A stretch of 64,000 bases of DNA from NCBI GenBank assembly GCA_903846555.1, contig CAINBI010000005.1, positions 1 through 64,000 on the forward strand. The letters are read 5' to 3'. Positions 32,150 to 42,091 of this stretch are shown piece after piece. The stretch is from an uncultured Pseudomonadota bacterium. GTDB taxonomy: Bacteria; Pseudomonadota; Gammaproteobacteria; Burkholderiales; Methylophilaceae. Both the position numbers and the translations under genes were made by a program. The first letter of the stretch is position 1. The number at the start of each line of letters is the position of its first letter. The notes below the pieces were generated by a model that saw only the letters and a list, made by a program, of their open reading frames with translations, had not been told where the DNA came from and did not search any database.

Positions 32150-32887
32150 TTATTTACGTGTAAACACCATATCCCAAACACCATGTCCTAGCTTAATACC
32201 CCGATTTTCAAACTTAGTTAGCGGTCTATAGCTCGGTTTTTCTGCATAATTTTCTGCCGTATTTTGCAGTAGCGGCTCCGCATTCAATACCTCGAGTACC
32301 CATTCTGCATATTCTTGCCAATCGGTAGCCACATGCAAATAACCGCCTACTTTTAATTTGCTACAAAGCAGTTTTACGAACCCAGCTTGAATCAATCGAC
32401 GTTTGTGATGGCGTGTTTTGTGCCAAGGGTCTGGAAAGAAAATATGTACGCCATCTAAGCTGGCATCTACCAGCATATTTTGCAGCACCTCCACAACATC
32501 ATGTTGAATAATGCGGATGTTAGTGAGTGCCAACTCTTCAATTAGCTTGAGCAATGCGCCGACACCAGGTGTATGCACTTCGGCGGCTAAAAAATCACAA
32601 TCAGGCAAAGTCTGTGCGATTTTTGCGGTAGTTTCACCCATGCCGAAGCCAATTTCCAGTATTTTTTTACTTTCGCTACGATTGAATTTAGTATCTAAAT
32701 CAATTAGTTCTGACGAGTAGCTAATGCCAAATTGCGGCAAGCCAGTTTCAAGCGCACGCGCCTGACCTCTAGTTAAGCGGCCTTGGCGAAGTACAAAACT
32801 ACGAATTCGGCGATTCTTTAGTGCCTCATCTTCTGTAACTTCAATTGGGTTCTCTTGCTCGATTTGCGTGTTTTCTGTCATAGCCAT
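32150..32887 (-). CDS. trmB: tRNA (guanine-N7-)-methyltransferase
   Basis: [34 protein letters not shown]. Confidence 0.97.
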   Translation of the reverse strand: MAMTENTQIEQENPIEVTEDEALKNRRIRSFVLRQGRLTRGQARALETGLPQFGISYSSELIDLDTKFNRSESKKILEIGFGMGETTAKIAQTLPDCDFLAAEVHTPGVGALLKLIEELALTNIRIIQHDVVEVLQNMLVDASLDGVHIFFPDPWHKTRHHKRRLIQAGFVKLLCSKLKVGGYLHVATDWQEYAEWVLEVLNAEPLLQNTAENYAEKPSYRPLTKFENRGIKLGHGVWDMVFTRK

Positions 32888-32910
32888 GATTATACTTTAT
32901 TGCTTACGAA

Positions 32911-34089
32911 TTAAAGGGTGTGAGATTTATCGCCACTAACAAAACCAAGCAAAGGCACTTCAAAGTTTTTACTCAAAGCAATCACTTTAAATAAATCGCC
33001 CATTTCTGCAGGGGATAATAGTTTTTGCGCTGCTGCGGCAAGAGGTGCGTAGCGTGCCATATCCTGTGGTGATACTTGCGACATCAAATCCAACATGCCG
33101 CAGTTTATTAAAAACTGTGCTTGACTACAAAAACCGCTTAACGCCAAACCATGATTAACGCCAGTGTAGGCTATGCTGGTAAAGTCAACATGAGCAGTAA
33201 TATCTTGCAGACCCACGTTTATCAAAGGGTCTATATGGGCGTAATGATGATAATGGCACATAAGCGTGCCCTGGTTGCGCTGTGGGTGGTAATACTCACG
33301 CGAGGAAAAACCATAATCAATCATCAGAATAATGCCGCGCTGAAGCATATTGGCAAGACTGGCAATTAGGCCACTGGCGGCAGGACAAACTTCCGTAAGG
33401 TAGCCATTGGGTAGATTGAGTTTACTCACTAACGCTAACAAAGATGGTTCCGTCAGCGGTTTATCCTCAAACATAAATCCTTGCCCATCAAAAGTCACAC
33501 CGCGCTCATACAATCCTTGCTGAGTGTTGTGAATCAGATGCACTGGAATGGCGTCTAAAACTTCATTACCAATCACTACCCCATTAAACGCTGACGGCAA
33601 TGTATCAAGCCATTCCACACACTGTACAAGTTCTTTAGGCAATTTTTTATGTAAGTTTTCAAGCTGAACTTGGCGCAAGTGGTCACTTACTTCCAGTATA
33701 AAATATTGCGCTGGCACTGCTTTTAAATCAGGTGCTAATTGCGCCAAAGTGAGCAATATATCAGCCGCCAACTTCCCCGTACCCGCGCCTAACTCAAGAA
33801 TATCACCATTGGTTTCATGCAAAACTTGTGCAATTTGATTAGAAACAGACTGCGCAAACAGTGGTGAAATTTCAGGAGCAGTCACAAAATCTCCACCGCC
33901 ATTTTTAAAATCGCCGAATTTTTGACTTCCTGCGCTGTAATACCCTAGTGCATTTGCATACAGTGCAAGCTGCATATATTCATAAAAGTCTATCCAGCCA
34001 GCTTTTGCTTCAATGGTTTGTTGAATAAGTGAGGTAAGCTTTTGGCTATGGATTTTGGCCTCGGCTGAAGGTGTGGGTAATGTACTCAT
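32911..34089 (-). CDS. MidA/NDUFAF7-family SAM-dependent methyltransferase
   Basis: IDFYEYMQLALYANALGYYSAGSQKFG...GDFVTAPEISPLF; ILELGAGTGKLAADIL. Confidence 0.92.
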   Translation of the reverse strand: MSTLPTPSAEAKIHSQKLTSLIQQTIEAKAGWIDFYEYMQLALYANALGYYSAGSQKFGDFKNGGGDFVTAPEISPLFAQSVSNQIAQVLHETNGDILELGAGTGKLAADILLTLAQLAPDLKAVPAQYFILEVSDHLRQVQLENLHKKLPKELVQCVEWLDTLPSAFNGVVIGNEVLDAIPVHLIHNTQQGLYERGVTFDGQGFMFEDKPLTEPSLLALVSKLNLPNGYLTEVCPAASGLIASLANMLQRGIILMIDYGFSSREYYHPQRNQGTLMCHYHHYAHIDPLINVGLQDITAHVDFTSIAYTGVNHGLALSGFCSQAQFLINCGMLDLMSQVSPQDMARYAPLAAAAQKLLSPAEMGDLFKVIALSKNFEVPLLGFVSGDKSHTL

Positions 34090-34131
34090 AGAGATAGATT
34101 ATAATAGTTAACAATTCGGATTGGATAATAC

Positions 34132-34884
34132 GTGGTCACAAACAATACAAATAAAGTCGTTTTAATCACTGGTGGGGCTAAGCGCGTGGGCGCGGCCATT
34201 TGCCGCATATTGCACGTTGAAGGTTATTCACTCATGGTGCATTATAAAAGCTCACTGAATGAAGCGCGTAGCTTGCAAGCTGAACTGAATTTACAGCGAC
34301 CTAACTCTGTGGCGATTATTCAGGGTGATTTACTAAATATTGCGAGCATTCCGAATTTAATTCACGAAACTGTTAAGCGCTTTGGCAGGTTAGATGTGCT
34401 CATCAACAATGCATCTACATATTACGCGAGTGAAATTGGCGATATTAATGAAGCAAAGTGGCACGACTTAATGGGCAGCAATTTAAAAGCGCCGCTGTTT
34501 TTATCTCAGGCTGCTGCACCTGAATTGCGCAAAAATCATGGTTGCATTGTAAATATTACCGATATGCATGTGGAGCGCCCAAAAAAAGGGTACATTATAT
34601 ATAGTGTGGCAAAGGCGGGATTAGTCACGCTCACCAAATCACTAGCACATGAATTAAGCCCTGAGGTACGCGTAAATGCAGTGGCGCCCGGTCCAGTACA
34701 ATGGCCAGAGAATAATCCGCTATTTGACGAAGTGTATCGCCAACGTGTCATCAATCAAACCCTGCTCAAACGGGTAGGCGAAGCCGAAGACGTAGCCAAA
34801 GCTGTTAAGTTTTTAGTGGCAGATGCGCCGTTTATTACGGGTCACGTATTAGCTGTAGATGGCGGCAGGTCGCTTAATTTATAA
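34132..34884 (+). CDS. SDR-family pteridine reductase (FolM-like)
   Basis: VVLITGGAKRVGAAICR; YSVAKAGL active site; GTG start. Confidence 0.88.
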   Translation: MVTNNTNKVVLITGGAKRVGAAICRILHVEGYSLMVHYKSSLNEARSLQAELNLQRPNSVAIIQGDLLNIASIPNLIHETVKRFGRLDVLINNASTYYASEIGDINEAKWHDLMGSNLKAPLFLSQAAAPELRKNHGCIVNITDMHVERPKKGYIIYSVAKAGLVTLTKSLAHELSPEVRVNAVAPGPVQWPENNPLFDEVYRQRVINQTLLKRVGEAEDVAKAVKFLVADAPFITGHVLAVDGGRSLNL

Positions 34885-34935
34885 ATGCCATTAAACAAAA
34901 GCAACCTATAACAAAACTCGAATATTAGAAACCCC

Positions 34936-35850
34936 ATGATCAAACATTTACCCGCAAACCATTCCAACAACTTCATCAAGCTACGTAATAGCTTAATCAG
35001 TGCCACGGGCAAAGCCATTGGCGATTACAACATGATTGAAGAAGGCGACACTGTGCTAGTGTGCATGAGTGGTGGCAAAGATTCTCACGCAATGTTGATG
35101 ATATTATTAGCCTTGCAAGCGCGCGCACCTATCAATTTCAAACTGATTGCAATGAATTTGGATCAAAAACAACCTGGTTTTCCTGCGGATATTTTGCCGG
35201 CTTATTTTGAGAAGCTGGGTATTGATTACCGCATTGTTGAAGCGGACACCTATTCGATTGTAAAAGGAAAGATTTCTGAAGGTAAAACTACTTGCTCGCT
35301 ATGTTCCCGCCTCAGGCGTGGCGTAATTTACACCACAGCAAAAGAGCTGGGCGCGAACAAAATTGCGCTTGGTCATCACCGCGATGACATTGTAGAAACC
35401 TTATTCTTGAACATGTTTTTCGGCGCAAAAATGAAAGCAATGCCGCCTAAGCTTTCTACCAATGACAAACAAAATATCGTGATACGCCCATTGGCTTATT
35501 GCAGTGAAAAAGACATCGCCAGCTATGCCCGTCAAATGGAGTTTCCTATCATTCCTTGTGATTTATGTGGCAGCCAAGAGAACTTACAGCGCCAAAAAAT
35601 AAAGGATATGTTGCATGCTTGGGAGCTTGAACAGCCTGGTCGCGTGAATAATATATTCCGTGCCATTGGTAATGTAGAGCCTTCGCACTTAGCGGACTTT
35701 AACTTATATGACTTTAAAAACCTGACTCAAGCCAAGCCTGGTGATGAAGATCCTTTATTCGGTGACATCGCAAATGAAGGTGCTGCATTGAGTTTAAATA
35801 GCACCGATGGCACTCGCATTAAGTTTATTAGAAACACATCCTCTAGCTAG
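34936..35850 (+). CDS. ttcA: tRNA 2-thiocytidine biosynthesis protein TtcA
   Basis: [14 protein letters not shown]-loop, [19 protein letters not shown]. Confidence 0.97.
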   Translation: MIKHLPANHSNNFIKLRNSLISATGKAIGDYNMIEEGDTVLVCMSGGKDSHAMLMILLALQARAPINFKLIAMNLDQKQPGFPADILPAYFEKLGIDYRIVEADTYSIVKGKISEGKTTCSLCSRLRRGVIYTTAKELGANKIALGHHRDDIVETLFLNMFFGAKMKAMPPKLSTNDKQNIVIRPLAYCSEKDIASYARQMEFPIIPCDLCGSQENLQRQKIKDMLHAWELEQPGRVNNIFRAIGNVEPSHLADFNLYDFKNLTQAKPGDEDPLFGDIANEGAALSLNSTDGTRIKFIRNTSSS

Positions 35851-35959
35851 CAATATAGGCATAAGCTATATTAAGTACGGTAAGTTGTTGTCTTATAGCC
35901 GTTTACCTTGTTATGATGCCTAACTATTGTGTAAGCAAACCCCATTTATTTAGGCATTC

Positions 35960-38698
35960 ATGTCCAAACTGTTAATTGTTGAATCTCCATCCAAAGCGAA
36001 AACGCTGAAAAAGTATCTTGGGAATGACTATGAGGTACTCGCCTCTTATGGGCATGTGCGCGATTTAATTCCGAAAAATGGTGCGGTAGATACCGCCAAT
36101 AATTTCGAGATGAAATACGATATTATCGAGCGCAACAGCAAACATGTGGATGCGATTGCAAAGGCCGCCAAGAGCGCCGATAGCATCTATCTAGCAACTG
36201 ATCCGGACCGTGAAGGTGAAGCAATTTCATGGCATATTGCCGAGATTTTAAAATCTAAAAATCTACTTAAAAACAAAATCATGAAGCGCGTGGTGTTTCA
36301 TGAAATTACCAAAAGCGCAGTAGAACACGCCATTGCCGAACCGCGTGACATTTCCATGCCTATGGTCAACGCGCAACAAGCTCGCCGCGCGCTGGATTAC
36401 TTAGTCGGCTTTAATTTATCACCATTGTTATGGAAAAAAATTCGTCGCGGACTTTCAGCAGGACGCGTACAAAGTCCGGCATTGCGTTTGATTGTTGAAC
36501 GTGAGCTGGAAATCGAAGCGTTTAAATCTCAAGAATATTGGTCTATTCATCTAGATGCTTTGAAACATAGCCACGGCTTTAATGCTAAGTTAGTACAGCT
36601 CAACAATCAAAAAGTTGAGCAATTCAGCGTCATCAACCATGATCAACAGACAGATATTGTTGGCAAGCTACTATTAGCCAGTGCTGGTAAAACCACGGTT
36701 TCTCGGGTTGAGAAAAAACAACGTAGCCGCAGCCCTGCCGCACCATTTACAACCTCAACGCTACAACAAGAAGCGGTGCGTAAATTAGGCTTCACGACTG
36801 CGCGTGCCATGCGCGTTGCGCAGCAACTGTATGAAGGTATGGATGTAGGCGGCGGCACTGTAGGTTTGATTACCTACATGCGTACCGACTCATTCAACAT
36901 GGCGGCTGAAGCGGTCATGCAGATTCGTGATTATGTGAAAAAGAATTTTGATGCAGAATATTTGCCAAAATCACCAGTCATGTACAAAACAAAATCAAAA
37001 AGCGCCCAAGAGGCGCATGAGGCGATTCGCCCAACCGATATTTCACGTTCGCCTGCCAGTGTGCGTCAGTTTCTAACAGATGAGCAGTTCAAACTATATG
37101 AAATGATTTGGAAGCGTGCGCTTGCTTGCCAAATGTCTCCTGCTAGATTTGACGCGGTGAGCGTAGATTTAAGTGTGGGTAGCGATGCTAATTTATTCCG
37201 CGCAACGGGTCAAACATTAGTGTTCCCTGGCTTTATCGCGGTGTATATGGAAGGTCGCGATGATGTATTGGCTGGTGACGAAGAGGATAATGAAAGTAAA
37301 TTACCACATCTTGAAACAGGCGAAGTACTCACTGTTGAAAAGATATACGGCGATCAACATTTCACCGAACCACCGCCACGCTACGGCGAAGCCAGTTTAG
37401 TTAAAATTTTAGAAGAATACGGCATCGGTCGCCCGTCAACTTACGCTAGCATTATCAGCACCTTGCAAGACCGCGAATATGTAATATTAGATAAAAAACG
37501 CTTTACGCCAACCGATGTTGGTCGCGTAGTGAATAAGTTTTTAACCGAACATTTTACGCAATATGTAGATTACGACTTTACCGCCAACCTAGAAAGTGCG
37601 CTAGATAGCGTAGCCGATGGCGAGCGTGAGTGGATACCGCTCATGGCTGAATTTTGGCAAGGCTTCAACCAGCAATTACTGAGCAAAGCCAATGTAGACC
37701 GCCCAGGTAACGAGCTGATTGACGAAGTTTGCCCTAAATGTGGTCAGCCATTACAAAAACAATTAAGCCGCTTTGGTACTTTTATCGGTTGCACGGGTTA
37801 CAACAACGAACCGAAATGTGATTACAAACGCAGTCTGAATGGTGCCGCCGCAGCGGGTAGTGATCCAGTGCTAATTGGCACCGATGATGAATCTGGCAAA
37901 GAAATCATGCTGATGAATGGGCCTTATGGACCATATTTACAACTGGGCGTAGCCATTGAAGGTGATAAAAAGAAACCAAAACGCGTCAGTGTGCCGAAAG
38001 AGATCCCGCTTGCCGATATGAGCTTAGAAACTGCGAAGATGGTGTTGTCGTTACCGCGAGACTTAGGCTTACATCCAGTGACCAACAAGAAAATTGTGGC
38101 TAACATCGGCCGCTTTGGCCCGTATGTCAATCACGATGCTAAATTTAAATCTATTCCAAAGACCGAGAGCGTGTTTACCATAGACCTAGACGGTGCAGTA
38201 GCCTTGCTAGCAGCTCCTAACACCGGCCCTGCGCCACTATGTTCATTGGGCAACCACCCTACAGAAGATGGCCAAATTGAAGTGTACGCAGGTCGCTACG
38301 GCCCTTATGTACAGCATGGGAAAGTCCGTGCGACGCTACCAAAAAGTGTAGAGCCAGAGTCACTGACCTTAGATGAAGCCTTAGAATTATTAAGTGCTAA
38401 AGCTGCAAAAGAAGTGCCCGCTAAAAAAACGGCCGCAAAGAAAATGCCTGTGGCAAAAACTACCGCCCAGAAAGCTATAGTTAAGAAAGTTGCAGTTAAA
38501 AAAGTTGCAGTAACGGGAGCCACGAAAACTACAGCAAAGAAAGCAACGTTTAAAAAAACGGCGGTAAAGAAACTGGCGGCAGTTAAGGTGGAAGGTGCAG
38601 TCAAGGTGGAAGGTGCAGTCAAGGCGATCACCACCAAGCCCGCAGTTAAAAAGGCGGTGGTTAAAAAACCTGCTGCCAAGAAAGTTATTAGCGAATAA
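35960..38698 (+). CDS. topA: DNA topoisomerase I with Lys/Ala-rich C-terminal tail
   Basis: LLIVESPSKAKTLKKYLG; MRTDSFNMA; CPKCGQPL zinc module; lysine-rich tail. Confidence 0.98.
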   Translation: MSKLLIVESPSKAKTLKKYLGNDYEVLASYGHVRDLIPKNGAVDTANNFEMKYDIIERNSKHVDAIAKAAKSADSIYLATDPDREGEAISWHIAEILKSKNLLKNKIMKRVVFHEITKSAVEHAIAEPRDISMPMVNAQQARRALDYLVGFNLSPLLWKKIRRGLSAGRVQSPALRLIVERELEIEAFKSQEYWSIHLDALKHSHGFNAKLVQLNNQKVEQFSVINHDQQTDIVGKLLLASAGKTTVSRVEKKQRSRSPAAPFTTSTLQQEAVRKLGFTTARAMRVAQQLYEGMDVGGGTVGLITYMRTDSFNMAAEAVMQIRDYVKKNFDAEYLPKSPVMYKTKSKSAQEAHEAIRPTDISRSPASVRQFLTDEQFKLYEMIWKRALACQMSPARFDAVSVDLSVGSDANLFRATGQTLVFPGFIAVYMEGRDDVLAGDEEDNESKLPHLETGEVLTVEKIYGDQHFTEPPPRYGEASLVKILEEYGIGRPSTYASIISTLQDREYVILDKKRFTPTDVGRVVNKFLTEHFTQYVDYDFTANLESALDSVADGEREWIPLMAEFWQGFNQQLLSKANVDRPGNELIDEVCPKCGQPLQKQLSRFGTFIGCTGYNNEPKCDYKRSLNGAAAAGSDPVLIGTDDESGKEIMLMNGPYGPYLQLGVAIEGDKKKPKRVSVPKEIPLADMSLETAKMVLSLPRDLGLHPVTNKKIVANIGRFGPYVNHDAKFKSIPKTESVFTIDLDGAVALLAAPNTGPAPLCSLGNHPTEDGQIEVYAGRYGPYVQHGKVRATLPKSVEPESLTLDEALELLSAKAAKEVPAKKTAAKKMPVAKTTAQKAIVKKVAVKKVAVTGATKTTAKKATFKKTAVKKLAAVKVEGAVKVEGAVKAITTKPAVKKAVVKKPAAKKVISE
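38585..38620 (+). repeat. Perfect 18-bp tandem duplication in the topA tail
   Basis: AAGGTGGAAGGTGCAGTC repeated twice, encoding AVKVEGAVKVEGAVK. Confidence 0.9.
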
Positions 38699-38757
38699 GC
38701 CGCGTCACTATTGAAAGCGCTAATGTTAAATCCTGACGCTAAAGTATTTTTAAAATA

Positions 38758-38785
38758 GAAAAGCGGCTGAAAAGCCGCTTTCTCT
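38758..38785. terminator. Hairpin terminator between convergent topA and DacB/PbpG-like gene
   Basis: GAAAAGCGGCTGAAAAGCCGCTTTCTCTT. Confidence 0.85.
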
Positions 38786-38809
38786 TCACCTCAATCCAAT
38801 ACTTAAACC

Positions 38810-39805
38810 CTAGCCACTCACTTTTTGGCCTAAAGAATTGGCATCTTCATGCTCAATCCATTTGCGAATACGATTAGCATCACCGATACGTGTAAGTTTT
38901 CCAACAGAATCAAGCAATACGATGACCATTGGTTGGCCTGAAATCTCAGCTTGCATCACCAAGCAACGCCCTGCTTCATTGATAAATCCAGTTTTAGATA
39001 AGCCAATCACCCAGTCGCCACCGCGCACCAGTGCATTTGTATTCACAAAGTTAACTGGATTTTCACGACCATACAGCATAATTGATTGTGAAGCAGTCGT
39101 TGTCACTTGGCGAATTTCAGGATAATGATAGGCAGCATTGACCATGCGGACTAAATCTTCAGCTGTAGAAACATTATTACTATCCAAACCCGTTGCATCA
39201 AGAAAATGAGTGGACTTCATTCCCAATAAATCGGATTTGTGATTCATTGCACTAATAAAAGCGTTAATGCCGCCAGGGTAATTACGCGCCAGTGCCGCTG
39301 CAGCACGGTTTTCTGAGGCCATTAAAGCCAATTGTAAAAGCTCGCCTCGCGTGAGCGATGTACCTACAGCTAATTTGGAATGTGTGCCTTTAAGATAATC
39401 CACATCCTCATCTGATATAAACAGTAAGTCATCCATAGGTAAATGCGCATCTAACATCACCATTGCCGTCATCAGCTTGGTAACAGAGGCGATAGGAGTC
39501 GATTGGTTGGTATTTTTTGCAAAGATTGTCTCGCCTGTTAACTGATTAATCACCAGAACTTTAGCAGAAGCAAGTTGAAGCGGCCCACTACCATCGTAGG
39601 CATCTGCATAAACGGCAGGTATTTTATGCGCGCCTAACTGATAACGCACTTTAATGCGGCTAGACTTATTGTTAGCCATTTTATGCTGACTAATACCTGC
39701 CGTATGTTTGTGAATTTTTTTACCAGCGGCCTGAGACGCCATTGGAGATGCGCTGAGCATCAATGCTATCAATAGCAATAAATATTTGTACATACGAACC
39801 CTCAT
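38810..39805 (-). CDS. D-alanyl-D-alanine endopeptidase (PbpG-like, S11 family)
   Basis: TPIASVTKLMTAMVMLDA SxxK; signal peptide; likely start MYKYLLLL at 39793. Confidence 0.93.
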   Translation of the reverse strand: MRVRMYKYLLLLIALMLSASPMASQAAGKKIHKHTAGISQHKMANNKSSRIKVRYQLGAHKIPAVYADAYDGSGPLQLASAKVLVINQLTGETIFAKNTNQSTPIASVTKLMTAMVMLDAHLPMDDLLFISDEDVDYLKGTHSKLAVGTSLTRGELLQLALMASENRAAAALARNYPGGINAFISAMNHKSDLLGMKSTHFLDATGLDSNNVSTAEDLVRMVNAAYHYPEIRQVTTTASQSIMLYGRENPVNFVNTNALVRGGDWVIGLSKTGFINEAGRCLVMQAEISGQPMVIVLLDSVGKLTRIGDANRIRKWIEHEDANSLGQKVSG

Positions 39806-39966
39806 TAGTTTGTTTTATCTCAAGCAGTTACAATAGAATACTATATAAAAACTTTAGCTTTGTCATCAATAAATTATCTTTGTTATTTAAGTGCGGACTA
39901 AACCTAATCAGAAAATTAAGATTAAAATAGCCTGCAATTCTTATTAAACAATATTGAGCCATAAAA

Positions 39967-40350
39967 ATGCGTACTCCAGAATCACTACTCTATAGCGTTG
40001 ATCATTTATGGACGAAACCATCGACAGATGGGCTATGGGAAGCTGGTATTACAGATTATGCGCAGGATTTACTGGGAGATATTGTGTTTATTGATGCGCC
40101 TGCAATTGGCTCAATACTAAGTTCTGGCAAGCCTTGCGGCTTAGTTGAGTCGGTTAAAACAGGCTCTGATTTACATGCTTTGGTCGACGGCGAGGTGGCA
40201 GAGGTCAACCAAGCACTGATGAATATGCCTGAATTGATTAACGAAGATCCTTATCAGGCGTGGATTTTCAAATATAAACCGAGTCAGGCAATTCTTAATG
40301 ATCAACTACTTTCTGCGGAGGCTTATAAGACGCTGGTTAGCGGCTTATAA
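39967..40350 (+). CDS. GcvH-like lipoyl-domain protein
   Basis: HLWTKPSTDGLWEAGITDYAQDLLGDIVFIDAP...GLVESVKTGSDLHALVDGEV lipoyl-lysine motif. Confidence 0.88.
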   Translation: MRTPESLLYSVDHLWTKPSTDGLWEAGITDYAQDLLGDIVFIDAPAIGSILSSGKPCGLVESVKTGSDLHALVDGEVAEVNQALMNMPELINEDPYQAWIFKYKPSQAILNDQLLSAEAYKTLVSGL

Positions 40351-40378
40351 AAATAACATCAGCAACGAATTATTTAAA

Positions 40379-41584
40379 TTATTTCTGAAAGACCAAGCGC
40401 ACAGATTCAATCAACTTCTCAACATCCGCACTGACGCTTGACAACATTTTTTGTTCTATCATAGGCACTTCAACATGCAGAATCTCATGCACTCTATTAC
40501 CTAATATTTGCTCTACCGAGGGCAGTTCGGCGTTTAACTCTTGAATAAAATCATTTTTCGCCTTTTCTGCCAAGGCAACAAAGTCATTGCGTAGCGTTGC
40601 CCCCAACTCATCGGACAAACCTTGATAGATTGCTGGAAAAGTGTCGCCTAATCTCTGCTCTAACTGTTGCTGCGATTGCAGCTGCAATGCATCTAAATAG
40701 ACACTTAACTCCGTTTGCGTTTGCTGCGTCAGACCTTTATAAACTGAGGCCAACTCTAGCGCCAAATTAGCTTGATGTTCGGTCAATATATCTTCGTGCA
40801 AGCGTGAGATTCTAGCTTGTAATGCGTGTGTGGCATTTTCTACCGTTAGCTTTTCTAACTGCGCTAACGTTGCTTGCAACTGCTCACTCAGCGACTGCTG
40901 CATCCCAGGCAAAGCCTGCGCCAGACTGGTCTGCACCTCAACAATTCCTTGCTCCTGCATTTGGGCTAGCGCACGTTCCAAATCTTCTTTTAAAATCGCA
41001 GCGTTTGCATGCATCATGCTGGGCAATTCCGTCGCCAAGTCCGCCCTTGCCTTATCTACAAAGTTGGAGGTGTTATCCATAATATTCTGCTGCGTGCTGG
41101 CAATGGCTTGGTGTATTTCTTGGACTAACGTGCGTTGATTTTGCTCAGATAATATCGCTTGTGAATGCTCAATGGCGGCGTTAATCTCATCGGATAAAGC
41201 GGTGTGACTAACTTGCTGAGCTCTGGACAACTCATCGCTGATATATTGCTTTAATGCACTTTCTTTAGCTTGCTGAATCAGCTCGAATTTTTGCTCCAAC
41301 TGTTGAGAATGCTGATTATACTGCTGGCTTAATGCGCTTGAAAGATAAGCTTGGTTGGCTTTTTGAATGTTGGCAGACTCGCTCAATAAGTTAGCCATGA
41401 GCTCATCATGCATCTTTGCTCTAAACTTTTGAGCAATCGATTTTTCAATTTCATCTTCTAATTGTGGCTTTATTTGTGCAATGATTTCAGCGATCAAATC
41501 AGCTGAAAGTTGCACTGGTTTAGTCACAGCATTATTGGATGCAGCATGCACCAATGTGAGTAGCGGAATATCATCTTCTTGCAT
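40379..41584 (-). CDS. Hypothetical coiled-coil protein with degenerate 38-residue repeat
   Basis: 401 aa Gln/Leu/Ala/Glu-rich helical protein, no signal peptide. Confidence 0.8.
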   Translation of the reverse strand: MQEDDIPLLTLVHAASNNAVTKPVQLSADLIAEIIAQIKPQLEDEIEKSIAQKFRAKMHDELMANLLSESANIQKANQAYLSSALSQQYNQHSQQLEQKFELIQQAKESALKQYISDELSRAQQVSHTALSDEINAAIEHSQAILSEQNQRTLVQEIHQAIASTQQNIMDNTSNFVDKARADLATELPSMMHANAAILKEDLERALAQMQEQGIVEVQTSLAQALPGMQQSLSEQLQATLAQLEKLTVENATHALQARISRLHEDILTEHQANLALELASVYKGLTQQTQTELSVYLDALQLQSQQQLEQRLGDTFPAIYQGLSDELGATLRNDFVALAEKAKNDFIQELNAELPSVEQILGNRVHEILHVEVPMIEQKMLSSVSADVEKLIESVRLVFQK

Positions 41585-41643
41585 ATTTTAAGCCTATTTA
41601 ATTAAGATAAAAAGTCTTACGAAAGTAAGATTAAACTCAATGA

Positions 41644-42066
41644 CTACGGTTTAGCCATGTCTGTTTTTTTGATTTCATAGCCACGATCGCGATAAAATTT
41701 AAAGCGAACTCTTGCTGCGGCTTTATCTGTTTCATCCTCGCCAACCAGCTCAACCAAATATCGGAATCGGCTAAAAAACGGCGGGTACTCAGATTGCAAA
41801 TTAATTAACACATCATCTTGCACTAAGTGCTCACCATTCGTATCAAGCACGATAGGTGAGAATAGACGCACATTATCATTGGGCAGGCTACTGGGTAAAA
41901 AGCTAGTCGCCGATTGCTGCCAAAGCTGCTGTTGCAATGCGTGACTCATGGCATCATCTTGCGAAAGAACGGTCAATTGGCGGCCTTTTGCCACCGCTCT
42001 TTCACAAAGTTCAACCGTTTTTGCCAGCTTATCTGGCACATTAAAAATAAATTCTACGCGCGTCAT
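41644..42066 (-). CDS. holC: DNA polymerase III subunit chi
   Basis: TRVEFIFNVPDKLAKTVELCERAVAKGRQLTVLSQD; downstream of pepA. Confidence 0.95.
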   Translation of the reverse strand: MTRVEFIFNVPDKLAKTVELCERAVAKGRQLTVLSQDDAMSHALQQQLWQQSATSFLPSSLPNDNVRLFSPIVLDTNGEHLVQDDVLINLQSEYPPFFSRFRYLVELVGEDETDKAAARVRFKFYRDRGYEIKKTDMAKP

Positions 42067-42091
42067 TTAGTCAATTTACGTCATAAGTTGG

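Noticed and set aside
39806-39966. Glycine riboswitch upstream of the GcvH-like gene
   Set aside because: The leader is short and AT-rich; no glycine aptamer core or tandem aptamers visible.
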